In this document: one piece after another, positions 5,990 to 12,300 of the stretch | Layout: every line of letters starts with the position of its first letter | Numbering within the stretch: the stretch's first letter is position 1 | NCBI GenBank assembly: GCA_934167225.1 | Contig: CAKPLD010000028.1 | Span: 1 to 14,136, forward strand | Length of the DNA stretch: 14,136 nt | Direction of reading: 5' to 3' | Source of the DNA: an uncultured Clostridia bacterium | GTDB lineage: Bacteria > Bacillota > Clostridia > TANB77 > CAG-508 | Made by a program: the position numbers and the translations under genes | The notes under the pieces: generated by a model | Told to the model about the DNA's origin: nothing | The model's database searches: none | What the model saw: the letters and a program-made list of their open reading frames with translations, nothing else

Positions 5990-7741
5990 CTATTTGTTTT
6001 CATCAATATCTAACTTAATATGAACATCTTTAAGTTGCCCATCAGATACCTTAGATGGAGCCCTCATAAGCAAATCTCTCGCTCTTTTATTTTTAGGGAA
6101 TGCTATTACTTCTCTAATATTGCTTGAATCTTCAATAAGCATAACCATTCTATCAATTCCAGGTGCAGCACCAGCATGTGGAGGTGTTCCATATTGGAAT
6201 GCATTATATAAAGCTCCAAATTTTGTTTTAACATCCTCTTCTGTGTAACCTGCTATTTCAAAGGCTTTTACCATTATTTCTGGGTTATGGTTTCTAACTG
6301 CTCCTGATGCCATTTCGTATCCATTACATACTAGGTCGTATTGATATGCTAAAATGTCTAGTGGATCCATATTTTCTAATGCATCCATTCCACCTTGTGG
6401 CATTGAAAATGGATTATGGCAGAAGTCAATTTCTCCTTCATCAGATAATTCATACATTGGGAAATCTACTATAAAGCAGAATTTATAAACATTTTTTTCT
6501 ATTAGGTCTAAACGTTTTCCTAGTTCTATTCTAACAAGTCCTGCTATTTTTTGAGCTGTTTTAAATTCATCTGCTATAAAGAACATGCTGGCATTTTCTT
6601 TTAGACCATAGTTTTCTTTTAAATTTTCTACAATTTCTGGTGTTATAAATTTTGCAATTCCACCTTCTAATTCACCTTGATCATTTAATTTTGTCCAAGC
6701 TAAACCTTTAGCTCCACATTCTCCAACTGCAAATTCTCCCATTTTATCAAAGAATTTTCTTCCTTGATTTGCTCCATCTGGTACTATTATAACTTTTATT
6801 GTTTTGTCTTTAAATGCATTAAATTCGGTATTTTCAAAAAGAGCGGTTGCATCTTGAATTATTAGTGGATTTCTTAAATCCGGTTTATCAATTCCGTATT
6901 TTTCCATTGCTTCTTTATATGGTATTTTTATAAATTCACCTTCATCTACTTTCCAATCTGTGAATTTTTTAAATACAGATGGTACAACATTTTCTATTAC
7001 TTTAAATACATCTTCTTGTGTACTAAATGCCATTTCAAAATCTAATTGATAGAATTCACCTGGTGCTCTATCTGCTCTTGGGTCCTCATCACGGAAACAT
7101 GGTGCTATTTGGTAATATTTGTTAAATCCAGATACCATTAGTAATTGTTTAAATTGTTGTGGTGCTTGTGGAAGTGCATAAAATTCTCCTGGATTTAATC
7201 TACTTGGTACTAAATAGTCTCTTGCACCTTCTGGTGATGAGTTTGCTAATATTGGTGTTTGAATTTCGAAAAATCCTAATTCGTCCATTTTGTCTCTAAA
7301 TGCTTTTAAGATTTTTGAACGTAGTAAAATGTTTTTATGTAATTTTTCGTTTCTTAAATCTAAAAATCTATATTCAAGTCTTAGGTCTTCTCTTGCTTCA
7401 ACTTCTGAATTTATTTCAAATGGCAATTCTGCTTTGCATTTTCCTAAAACTTCTATTTTGCTTGCTATTACTTCAATATCACCTGTTGGCATTTTAGGAT
7501 TTTTACTTGCTCTTTCAACAACTTTTCCTTCTATGTGGATACAACTTTCTTTTACTAGTTCTTTTGCTTGAGCTTGTAAATTTTCGTCATTTATTACTAT
7601 TTGTGTTATTCCATCTTCATCTCTTAGGTCTATAAATACCATTCCACCTAGGTTTCTTATTTTTTGTATCCATCCTGCTAGTTCTACTGTTTCTCCTGCA
7701 TTTTGGATTCTTAGTTCTCCTAAATTTTTTGTTCTGTACAT
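5990..7741 (-). CDS. aspS: Aspartate--tRNA ligase
   Basis: Class II synthetase that charges tRNA-Asp (and tRNA-Asn in organisms that amidate it with GatCAB). At 583 residues it has the bacterial length: an N-terminal OB-fold anticodon-binding domain (1-105, with VELAGWIQKIRNLGGMVFIDLRD), the catalytic core with motif 2 FRDEDPRADRAPGEF (216-230), the bacterial GAD-type insertion (about 290-410), and motif 3 GAAPGIDRMVML (524-535), followed by IAFPKNKRARDLL. The motif 2 form RADR.PGEF and motif 3 form APGIDR resemble what I recall of alphaproteobacterial enzymes rather than the RADRQPEF / ALGLDR forms common elsewhere. The start ATG 7741 has GGGAGG at 7747-7752. It lies 49 bases downstream of dusB, with duplicated palindromes in the gap. 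Confidence 0.96.
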   Translation of the reverse strand: MYRTKNLGELRIQNAGETVELAGWIQKIRNLGGMVFIDLRDEDGITQIVINDENLQAQAKELVKESCIHIEGKVVERASKNPKMPTGDIEVIASKIEVLGKCKAELPFEINSEVEAREDLRLEYRFLDLRNEKLHKNILLRSKILKAFRDKMDELGFFEIQTPILANSSPEGARDYLVPSRLNPGEFYALPQAPQQFKQLLMVSGFNKYYQIAPCFRDEDPRADRAPGEFYQLDFEMAFSTQEDVFKVIENVVPSVFKKFTDWKVDEGEFIKIPYKEAMEKYGIDKPDLRNPLIIQDATALFENTEFNAFKDKTIKVIIVPDGANQGRKFFDKMGEFAVGECGAKGLAWTKLNDQGELEGGIAKFITPEIVENLKENYGLKENASMFFIADEFKTAQKIAGLVRIELGKRLDLIEKNVYKFCFIVDFPMYELSDEGEIDFCHNPFSMPQGGMDALENMDPLDILAYQYDLVCNGYEMASGAVRNHNPEIMVKAFEIAGYTEEDVKTKFGALYNAFQYGTPPHAGAAPGIDRMVMLIEDSSNIREVIAFPKNKRARDLLMRAPSKVSDGQLKDVHIKLDIDENK

Positions 7742-7755
7742 AAATTCCTCCCTTT

Positions 7756-7803
7756 TGTTCTAAAAAGAACCGATTTAAAATGAATATGTTCTAAAAAGAA
7801 CCG
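7756..7803. repeat. Direct repeat of a 17-bp palindrome-bearing unit in the dusB-aspS gap
   Basis: The unit TGTTCTAAAAAGAACCG occurs at 7756-7772 and again, identical, at 7787-7803 (31 bases apart, three helical turns). Each copy holds the inverted repeat GTTCT-AAAA-AGAAC. The second copy contains the dusB stop codon (7791-7793) and its last residues, and runs into the 10-bp palindrome GAACCGGTTC (7798-7807). It lies in the aspS leader, just upstream of the ribosome binding site. It could be a protein-binding pair, an RNA hairpin pair, or a simple local duplication. Confidence 0.75.
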
Positions 7804-8786
7804 GTTCCAGATGAACAATTATCAAAATATTTACTTAATTCATTTTCCAATTCACTTCTATTATCTATTGCATTTACTCTAACCCTAAAATTGCTAGAAT
7901 TAGGCAAATTTTTGCTATAAACCGCCAAATGTTTTCTAAATTCTTTTATTGCAACATCTTCGCCTTTTTCTTTTATTAGTAAATCCAGGTGTTCTTTTAT
8001 AATTTCTAACTTTTCATTAGGCATTATTTCTGGCAATTTTTCTCCTGTTTGTAAATAATATTTTATTTTTTCAAATATCCAAGGATTTCCCATTGATGCT
8101 CTTCCTATCATTATTCCATCTACCCCTGTTTTTTCGAACATCTCTTTAGCTGATTTTTCATCTACTACATCGCCGTTTCCTATTACTGGTATTTTTACTG
8201 CCTCTTTTACTTTTTTTATTATTTCTAGATCTGCAATTCCTGAATAATACTCTGCTCTTGTTCTGCCATGTATTGTGATTGCTGAAATTCCTGCTTGTTC
8301 TGCTATTTTTGCAATTTCCACTGCTACAATATTTTTACTGTCCCAGCCTTTTCTAAATTTTAAGGTTACAGGTACTTTGGAATTTTTAACAACTACTTCC
8401 ATAATATCTTTTGCTTTTTCTAAATCCAGTAAAAGTTTGCTTCCATCCCCATTTTTTACAACTTTTGGTGCTGGGCATCCCATATTTATATCTACTATAT
8501 CCGCTTTTTCAGATACATATTTTGCTGCATACCCCATTGCTTCTATGTCTGAGCCAAAAATTTGAATACTTACAGGCCTTTTTTCTCCTTTTAAGTTCAT
8601 TAGCTTTTTTGTTTTTTCATCTCCATAAAGTATCGCTTTTGAACTTACCATTTCTGTACATACTAAGCCTGGTTCAAATTTTTCACATATTAGTCTAAAT
8701 GGCAGGTCTGTTATACCTGCCATTGGAGCTAATAAAATATTATTTTTTAATTTTACATTTCCTATTTTTAATTCGTGCAAATACAT
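7791..8786 (-). CDS. dusB: tRNA-dihydrouridine synthase (DusB type)
   Basis: Flavin-dependent enzyme that reduces specific uridines in tRNA to dihydrouridine using NADPH. The 331-residue protein begins with an FMN-binding TIM barrel (LLAPMAGITDLPFR, 19-32). The signature NMGCPAPKVVKNGDGS holds the catalytic Cys104, followed by TLKFRKGW, ITIHGRTRAEYYSG and the phosphate-binding end IPVIGNGDV...GVDGIMIGRASMGNPWIF. A C-terminal helical tRNA-binding domain fills the last ~80 residues. The start ATG 8786 has AGGAG at 8794-8798, 7 bases upstream. It is 16 bases downstream of rodA, so it is in the same operon. The last few residues (GTGSF) and the stop codon are encoded by the palindromic repeat at 7787-7807, so the tail may have been altered by that repeat. 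Confidence 0.94.
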   Translation of the reverse strand: MYLHELKIGNVKLKNNILLAPMAGITDLPFRLICEKFEPGLVCTEMVSSKAILYGDEKTKKLMNLKGEKRPVSIQIFGSDIEAMGYAAKYVSEKADIVDINMGCPAPKVVKNGDGSKLLLDLEKAKDIMEVVVKNSKVPVTLKFRKGWDSKNIVAVEIAKIAEQAGISAITIHGRTRAEYYSGIADLEIIKKVKEAVKIPVIGNGDVVDEKSAKEMFEKTGVDGIMIGRASMGNPWIFEKIKYYLQTGEKLPEIMPNEKLEIIKEHLDLLIKEKGEDVAIKEFRKHLAVYSKNLPNSSNFRVRVNAIDNRSELENELSKYFDNCSSGTGSF

Positions 8787-8802
8787 TTAAATGCTCCTAA
8801 TT

Positions 8803-9909
8803 TTATTTTATAAATATCGTCTTTTTTCTATTTCCACTTATATTTAGAAGTAGTCCTATACACATATAACTTGTTATCATTGAGCTTCCTCCATAACTTA
8901 TAAATAAAAGTGGTACTCCTGTTATTGGAAGCAATCCTAATGTCATTCCAATGTTTTCTGCCATGTGAAATAAGAATATTCCACTTATTCCTGCTGCTAT
9001 ATAAGACCCTAAATCATCACTTGCTGTTTTTGCAACATATAGCGATTTTGTAATTAATATAACATATGTAAGTATTACTGCCGATGATATTATAAATCCC
9101 ATTTCTTCACCTATAACTGAGTATATAAAGTCTGTTGTTTTTGGAGATAAATATCCTAATTGTGTTTGGTTCCCGTTTAATAGTCCCATTCCTGTTAGTT
9201 CCCCTGAACCTATTGCAATTTTGGATTGTAGTACATTATACCCTGCTCCTTTTGGATCAGACTCTGGATTTAAGAATATATCTATTCTTGTTTTTGCATG
9301 TGCTGGTAATACGAAAAAATATGCAAGTGGTAATGCTATAACTACTAGTATTGATGCTATGATAATATATTTCTTGTCTATTCCTGCTACATATAGCATT
9401 AATACAAGTGATACCATATATGCCATTGCAGTTCCATAATCTGGTTGTAATACAATTAAAAATACCGGAAATATTACAACTGCTAATGCAATACATAACT
9501 TCCAAAAAATGTTTATTTCAAATTTTCCTCTTTCTTGTAATTTTGTAATTGTTACTGCTGTAAATAATACCACCGCTACTTTTGCAAGTTCAGCTGGCTG
9601 AAGCGAAAATGCTCCAATATTAAACCAACTGCTTGCCCCATTTCTTGCTTTTGTAAATAGTACCGCTATTAGTAATATTATGGATGCTCCATAAAATATT
9701 GGTGATAGTTTTGCCCATACATCATAGTCTACAACCATCATTACAATCATTATTACAATACTTACTCCAAACCACATTACTTGCTTTTTTAGCTCGTCAA
9801 ATCCAGTTGATTGAGTTGCTGAATATAAAGCCACAAAACCTACTATACTAAGCAAAAGTGCAGAGATTAATATCATCCATTCCATATTTTTAAATATTTT
9901 ACTCTTCAT
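8803..9909 (-). CDS. rodA: RodA, SEDS-family peptidoglycan glycosyltransferase
   Basis: Membrane enzyme that polymerises lipid II into glycan strands during cell elongation, working with a class B penicillin-binding protein. The 368 residues form about ten membrane helices. Family hallmarks are SSWFNIGAFSLQPAELAK (93-110), LQPDYGTAM (154-162), ESDPKGAGYNVLQSKIAIGSG (216-236), and LGYLSPKTTDFIYSVIGEEMGF, where Asp260 matches the catalytic aspartate of SEDS proteins. It ends with PLLFISYGGSS. The start ATG 9909 overlaps the 3' end of minE by 11 bases (ATGAAGAGTAA), with no strong ribosome binding site of its own, so translation is probably coupled to minE. A later ATG at residue 9 has no ribosome binding site either. 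RodA rather than FtsW is chosen from the min-rodA context and the overall pattern. Confidence 0.92.
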   Translation of the reverse strand: MKSKIFKNMEWMILISALLLSIVGFVALYSATQSTGFDELKKQVMWFGVSIVIMIVMMVVDYDVWAKLSPIFYGASIILLIAVLFTKARNGASSWFNIGAFSLQPAELAKVAVVLFTAVTITKLQERGKFEINIFWKLCIALAVVIFPVFLIVLQPDYGTAMAYMVSLVLMLYVAGIDKKYIIIASILVVIALPLAYFFVLPAHAKTRIDIFLNPESDPKGAGYNVLQSKIAIGSGELTGMGLLNGNQTQLGYLSPKTTDFIYSVIGEEMGFIISSAVILTYVILITKSLYVAKTASDDLGSYIAAGISGIFLFHMAENIGMTLGLLPITGVPLLFISYGGSSMITSYMCIGLLLNISGNRKKTIFIK

Positions 9910-10552
9910 TTTTCTTTTCTTCTTTTTCCTCTTTCTGTTTTTCTTTTTTTATTTGCTCTTTATTTTCGGCTTTTTCTTTTTTTGTTTGTTTTTCGTCTAT
10001 TTTTGCTTCTTTTTTTACATTTTCATTGTCTTTTTCTATTGTTTTTTCTTCTTTTAATTCTTTTTCTTCATTTTTGTTTTCTTTGTTATCGTCTTGTTCT
10101 TTTACATCTTTTTCATTTTTCTTTTCGTTTGTTTCTTTCTTACTTTCTTTTATTTCTTCTTCTGGCTTTTCTGTTTCTGATTCTTCTTTTTCTGATGTTG
10201 TTGAAACCTTTGGTATTATATGGTTTTCTTGGTTTGTTTTACTCATTTTTCTCGTCTCATCTTTTATGTTTATTATAGGTATGTTTGCATATAATGCTGG
10301 GGCTCCTTGTGTTCCATCTTCGTTAGTTTCTGAACCTAGTCTTACATCCATTGCTTCTTCATCTATGTCTATATATTTTTTTATTACTTCTATTATTTCT
10401 TGCCTCATTAAATCTAAAAAGTCTGCCGATACATTTGCTCTATCTTGCATTAGTACTAAATGTAGCCTTTCTTTTGCCGTATCTTTAGAACTTGATTTTA
10501 ACAATTCTCTTTTTTTTCCTCTTTTAAAAATGTTTTTTATGTTCTCAAACAT
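9899..10552 (-). CDS. minE: MinE, division-site topological factor, with a long Lys/Glu-rich C-terminal extension
   Basis: MinE stimulates the MinD ATPase and drives its release from the membrane. Residues 1-96 are a complete MinE: a membrane-targeting start MFENIKNIFKRGKK, the MinD-binding helix region AKERLHLVLMQDRANVS (26-42), and the dimerisation domain LMRQEIIEVIKKYIDIDEEAMDVRL with APALYANIPI. MinE normally ends near residue 90. Here a spacer (97-120) leads into a low-complexity tail (121-217) in which 63 of 97 residues are Lys or Glu, without hydrophobic anchors; it would be disordered or form a charged single helix. The DNA keeps one open frame through the tail, which ends inside the rodA start. 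The start ATG 10552 has GGAGGG at 10559-10564 (6-base spacing). It lies 67 bases after minD, same strand. Confidence 0.9.
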   Translation of the reverse strand: MFENIKNIFKRGKKRELLKSSSKDTAKERLHLVLMQDRANVSADFLDLMRQEIIEVIKKYIDIDEEAMDVRLGSETNEDGTQGAPALYANIPIINIKDETRKMSKTNQENHIIPKVSTTSEKEESETEKPEEEIKESKKETNEKKNEKDVKEQDDNKENKNEEKELKEEKTIEKDNENVKKEAKIDEKQTKKEKAENKEQIKKEKQKEEKEEKKNEE

Positions 10553-10619
10553 TTAATTCCCTCCAGTTTCCATTGTTTGTAAATTAATACATTTTTATTT
10601 TTTTCTTTAGATTATTTTT

Positions 10620-11414
10620 TTACTTTTTTCCAAAGAATCTTTTTATTTTTGCCCAAAATCCTTTTTCCCTTCCTGGTATTGTTATTTCTATGTCTTCACC
10701 TAATATTCTTTTTGCTATCTCTAAATATGCTTTTCCTGATGGTGCTTTTTTGTTTTGGATAACTGGCTCTCCTTTATTGGTTTGTGTGATTATGTATTCA
10801 TCATCTGGTACAACCCCTATTAGGTCTATTGATAATAAATCTACTATGTCGTCAACATCCATCATTTCGCCTTTTCTTACCATATTAGGTCTTATTCTGT
10901 TTATTATTAATTCTGGATTCTTTATTTCTGATGATTCTAACAGTCCTATTATTCTGTCTGCATCTCTTATTGATGATATTTCCGCAGTTGATACAACTAT
11001 TGCTCTTGTTGCCCCTGCTATTGCATTTTTAAATCCTTGCTCTATACCTGCTGGGCAATCTATAAGTATATAGTCAAATTCTTCCTTTAGCTTATCTGTT
11101 AATTTTTTCATTTGTTCTTCATTTACTGCTGATTTGTCTCTTGTTTGGGCTGCTGGTAATAAATATAATTCTTTGAATCTTTTGTCTTTTATTAATGCTT
11201 GTCTTAATTTGCATTTTTCTTCGACAACATCTACTATGTCATATACTATTCTATTTTCTAATCCCATTACAACATCTAGGTTTCTTAAACCTATATCTGT
11301 ATCTATTAATGCTACTTTTTTTCCTTCTAATGCTAAACTTGAACCTAGATTTGCTGTTGTTGTTGTTTTTCCAACTCCACCTTTTCCTGATGTAATAACT
11401 ATAACTTCTCCCAT
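10620..11414 (-). CDS. minD: MinD, septum-site-determining ATPase
   Basis: Membrane-cycling ATPase of the Min system that positions the division septum. At 264 residues it has the normal length. It shows the deviant Walker A SGKGGVGKTTTTANLG near the N-terminus, DTDIGLRNLDVVMGLE, the Walker B-like ILIDCPAGIEQGF, and a C-terminal amphipathic membrane-targeting helix GFWAKIKRFFGKK. The frame is open 66 bases further upstream, but ATG 11414 is chosen: it gives the typical MGEVIVITSGKGG start and has AAAGGAA at 11423-11429, 8 bases upstream. The 66 upstream bases also contain the promoter, so they cannot be coding. It is the first gene of the operon; minC, which usually precedes minD in Firmicutes, is not here. 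Confidence 0.96.
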   Translation of the reverse strand: MGEVIVITSGKGGVGKTTTTANLGSSLALEGKKVALIDTDIGLRNLDVVMGLENRIVYDIVDVVEEKCKLRQALIKDKRFKELYLLPAAQTRDKSAVNEEQMKKLTDKLKEEFDYILIDCPAGIEQGFKNAIAGATRAIVVSTAEISSIRDADRIIGLLESSEIKNPELIINRIRPNMVRKGEMMDVDDIVDLLSIDLIGVVPDDEYIITQTNKGEPVIQNKKAPSGKAYLEIAKRILGEDIEITIPGREKGFWAKIKRFFGKK

Positions 11415-11451
11415 TTTTGTTCTTCCTTTCTTAGGATTTTTTGCTTGTATT

Positions 11452-11480
11452 ATAATATAATGGATTTGCGAAAAAGTCAA
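11452..11480 (-). promoter_or_regulatory. Promoter of minD operon
   Basis: On the minus strand TTGACT (11475-11480) and TATTAT (11452-11457) are separated by 17 bases, matching the housekeeping consensus at 10 of 12 positions and lying about 38 bases before the minD ATG. The -35 box is next to a TTGACA on the other strand (11485-11490), so the two form an inverted repeat GTCAA-TAAT-TTGAC at 11476-11489. Confidence 0.7.
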
Positions 11481-11511
11481 TAATTTGACATAAAAATTAA
11501 AAATTTATATC

Positions 11512-11540
11512 TTTGCAATATTAGAAATTTATGCTATAAT
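11512..11540 (+). promoter_or_regulatory. Promoter of the MgtC-family gene
   Basis: TATAAT at 11535-11540 is preceded directly by TGC, giving an extended -10 element. A weak -35 (TTTGCA, 11512-11517) lies 17 bases upstream. The predicted start is about 25 bases before the TTG start codon, leaving no room for a long regulatory leader of the kind that controls Salmonella mgtC. A TTGACA at 11485-11490 with a poor -10 (TATCTT, 11508) is a weaker alternative. Confidence 0.65.
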
Positions 11541-11570
11541 AATATCTATATTAAATTAAGGAGGTTCGCT

Positions 11571-12257
11571 TTGGAAACTTTTGTAACAATAACAAATGCC
11601 TTTTGGTTTCAATCAATACTTAAAATAACATTAGGCTTCGTACTCGCAGGAATTATAGGTCTTGAAAGATCATCTTGGAATAAACCTGCTGGATTTAGAA
11701 CTCACTCTTTAGTAGGTATGAGTGCAGTTTTAATAATGCTTTGTGGTGAATATATGTCTAAAGAATATAATATCGATCCATCTAGAATACCTGCTCAATT
11801 GCTTTCTGGAATTGGATTTATCGGTGCTGGGACTATTTTAAGAGATGGCTTTAATGTAAAAGGTTTAACAACTGCTGCTGGTCTTCTTGCAGTTACTTGT
11901 ATTGGTTTAAGTATTGGTGCTGGTTTTTACTTAGGAGGTATTTTTACAACCCTTGTTGCATTTATTGTTTTATCTTATTCTTATAAAATTTCGGATAAGT
12001 TAGATCATTTTAATGTTTTAGAATTACAAGTTAATATTTCTAAAAATACTAACGAAACTTTGAAACAAATTGAAAGTATTTTTTCAAATTTCAATGTTGA
12101 TATTAAACATATTAAAAGACCTAAAAAAGATGAAGTCGAATCAGATTCAGAGCTACTTACTATTGTTGGGCAATATTCTAAAAAAGGATTTAAGAAAAAC
12201 GAACTTTTAAGTAGTATTGGTTCTTTGGAAAATGTAACAGAAATAATGGAAGAATAG
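11571..12257 (+). CDS. MgtC/SapB-family membrane protein
   Basis: A 228-residue inner-membrane protein of the MgtC/SapB/YhiD family, whose best-studied members modulate the F1Fo ATP synthase and survival at low magnesium. The function of the Gram-positive members is not settled. The membrane domain (about residues 12-140) shows the family blocks AGIIGLER, PAGFRTHSLVGMSAVLIML and LLSGIGFIGAGTILRDG followed by KGLTTAAGLLAV. The C-terminal ~85 residues form a soluble ACT-like domain (VLELQVNISKNTNETLKQI and on). The start is TTG at 11571, supported by the perfect AAGGAGGT at 11558-11565 with 5-base spacing; an ATG start would lose the first helix. It is the only native-looking plus-strand gene here, monocistronic, divergent from minD and convergent with topB. 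Confidence 0.88.
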   Translation: METFVTITNAFWFQSILKITLGFVLAGIIGLERSSWNKPAGFRTHSLVGMSAVLIMLCGEYMSKEYNIDPSRIPAQLLSGIGFIGAGTILRDGFNVKGLTTAAGLLAVTCIGLSIGAGFYLGGIFTTLVAFIVLSYSYKISDKLDHFNVLELQVNISKNTNETLKQIESIFSNFNVDIKHIKRPKKDEVESDSELLTIVGQYSKKGFKKNELLSSIGSLENVTEIMEE

Positions 12258-12281
12258 TTTTAATATTCTTCCATTATTTTT
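12241..12281. terminator. Hairpin terminator between the MgtC-family gene and topB
   Basis: A 16-bp perfect stem (12241-12256 with 12264-12279) encloses a 7-base loop and is followed by Ts on the plus strand. The stem includes the last codons and stop of the MgtC-family gene. On the minus strand the stem is followed by a TTATTT-like tract, so it may also stop topB transcription. Confidence 0.78.
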
Positions 12282-12300
12282 GTATTGTCTCTTTTATTCT

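Noticed and set aside
5385..6023. 212-residue plus-strand open frame opposite the spermidine-synthase-like gene
   Set aside because: The minus-strand gene has clear domains, ribosome binding site and terminator; this frame only mirrors its hydrophobic helices in AT-rich DNA.
7742..7790. T-box riboswitch upstream of aspS
   Set aside because: The gap is only 49 bases and contains none of the T-box sequence (no AGGGTGG or GNACCGCG), so a tRNA-sensing leader is excluded.
10026..10556. 176-residue plus-strand open frame, rich in Ser and Phe, opposite minE
   Set aside because: It is the antisense image of the Lys/Glu-rich MinE tail (AAA/GAA codons read back as TTT/TTC), lacks a ribosome binding site, and resembles no family.
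11415..11480. Extended N-terminus of MinD starting at 11480
   Set aside because: The extra 22 residues would cover the promoter and ribosome binding site, and the family starts at the MGEVIV position.
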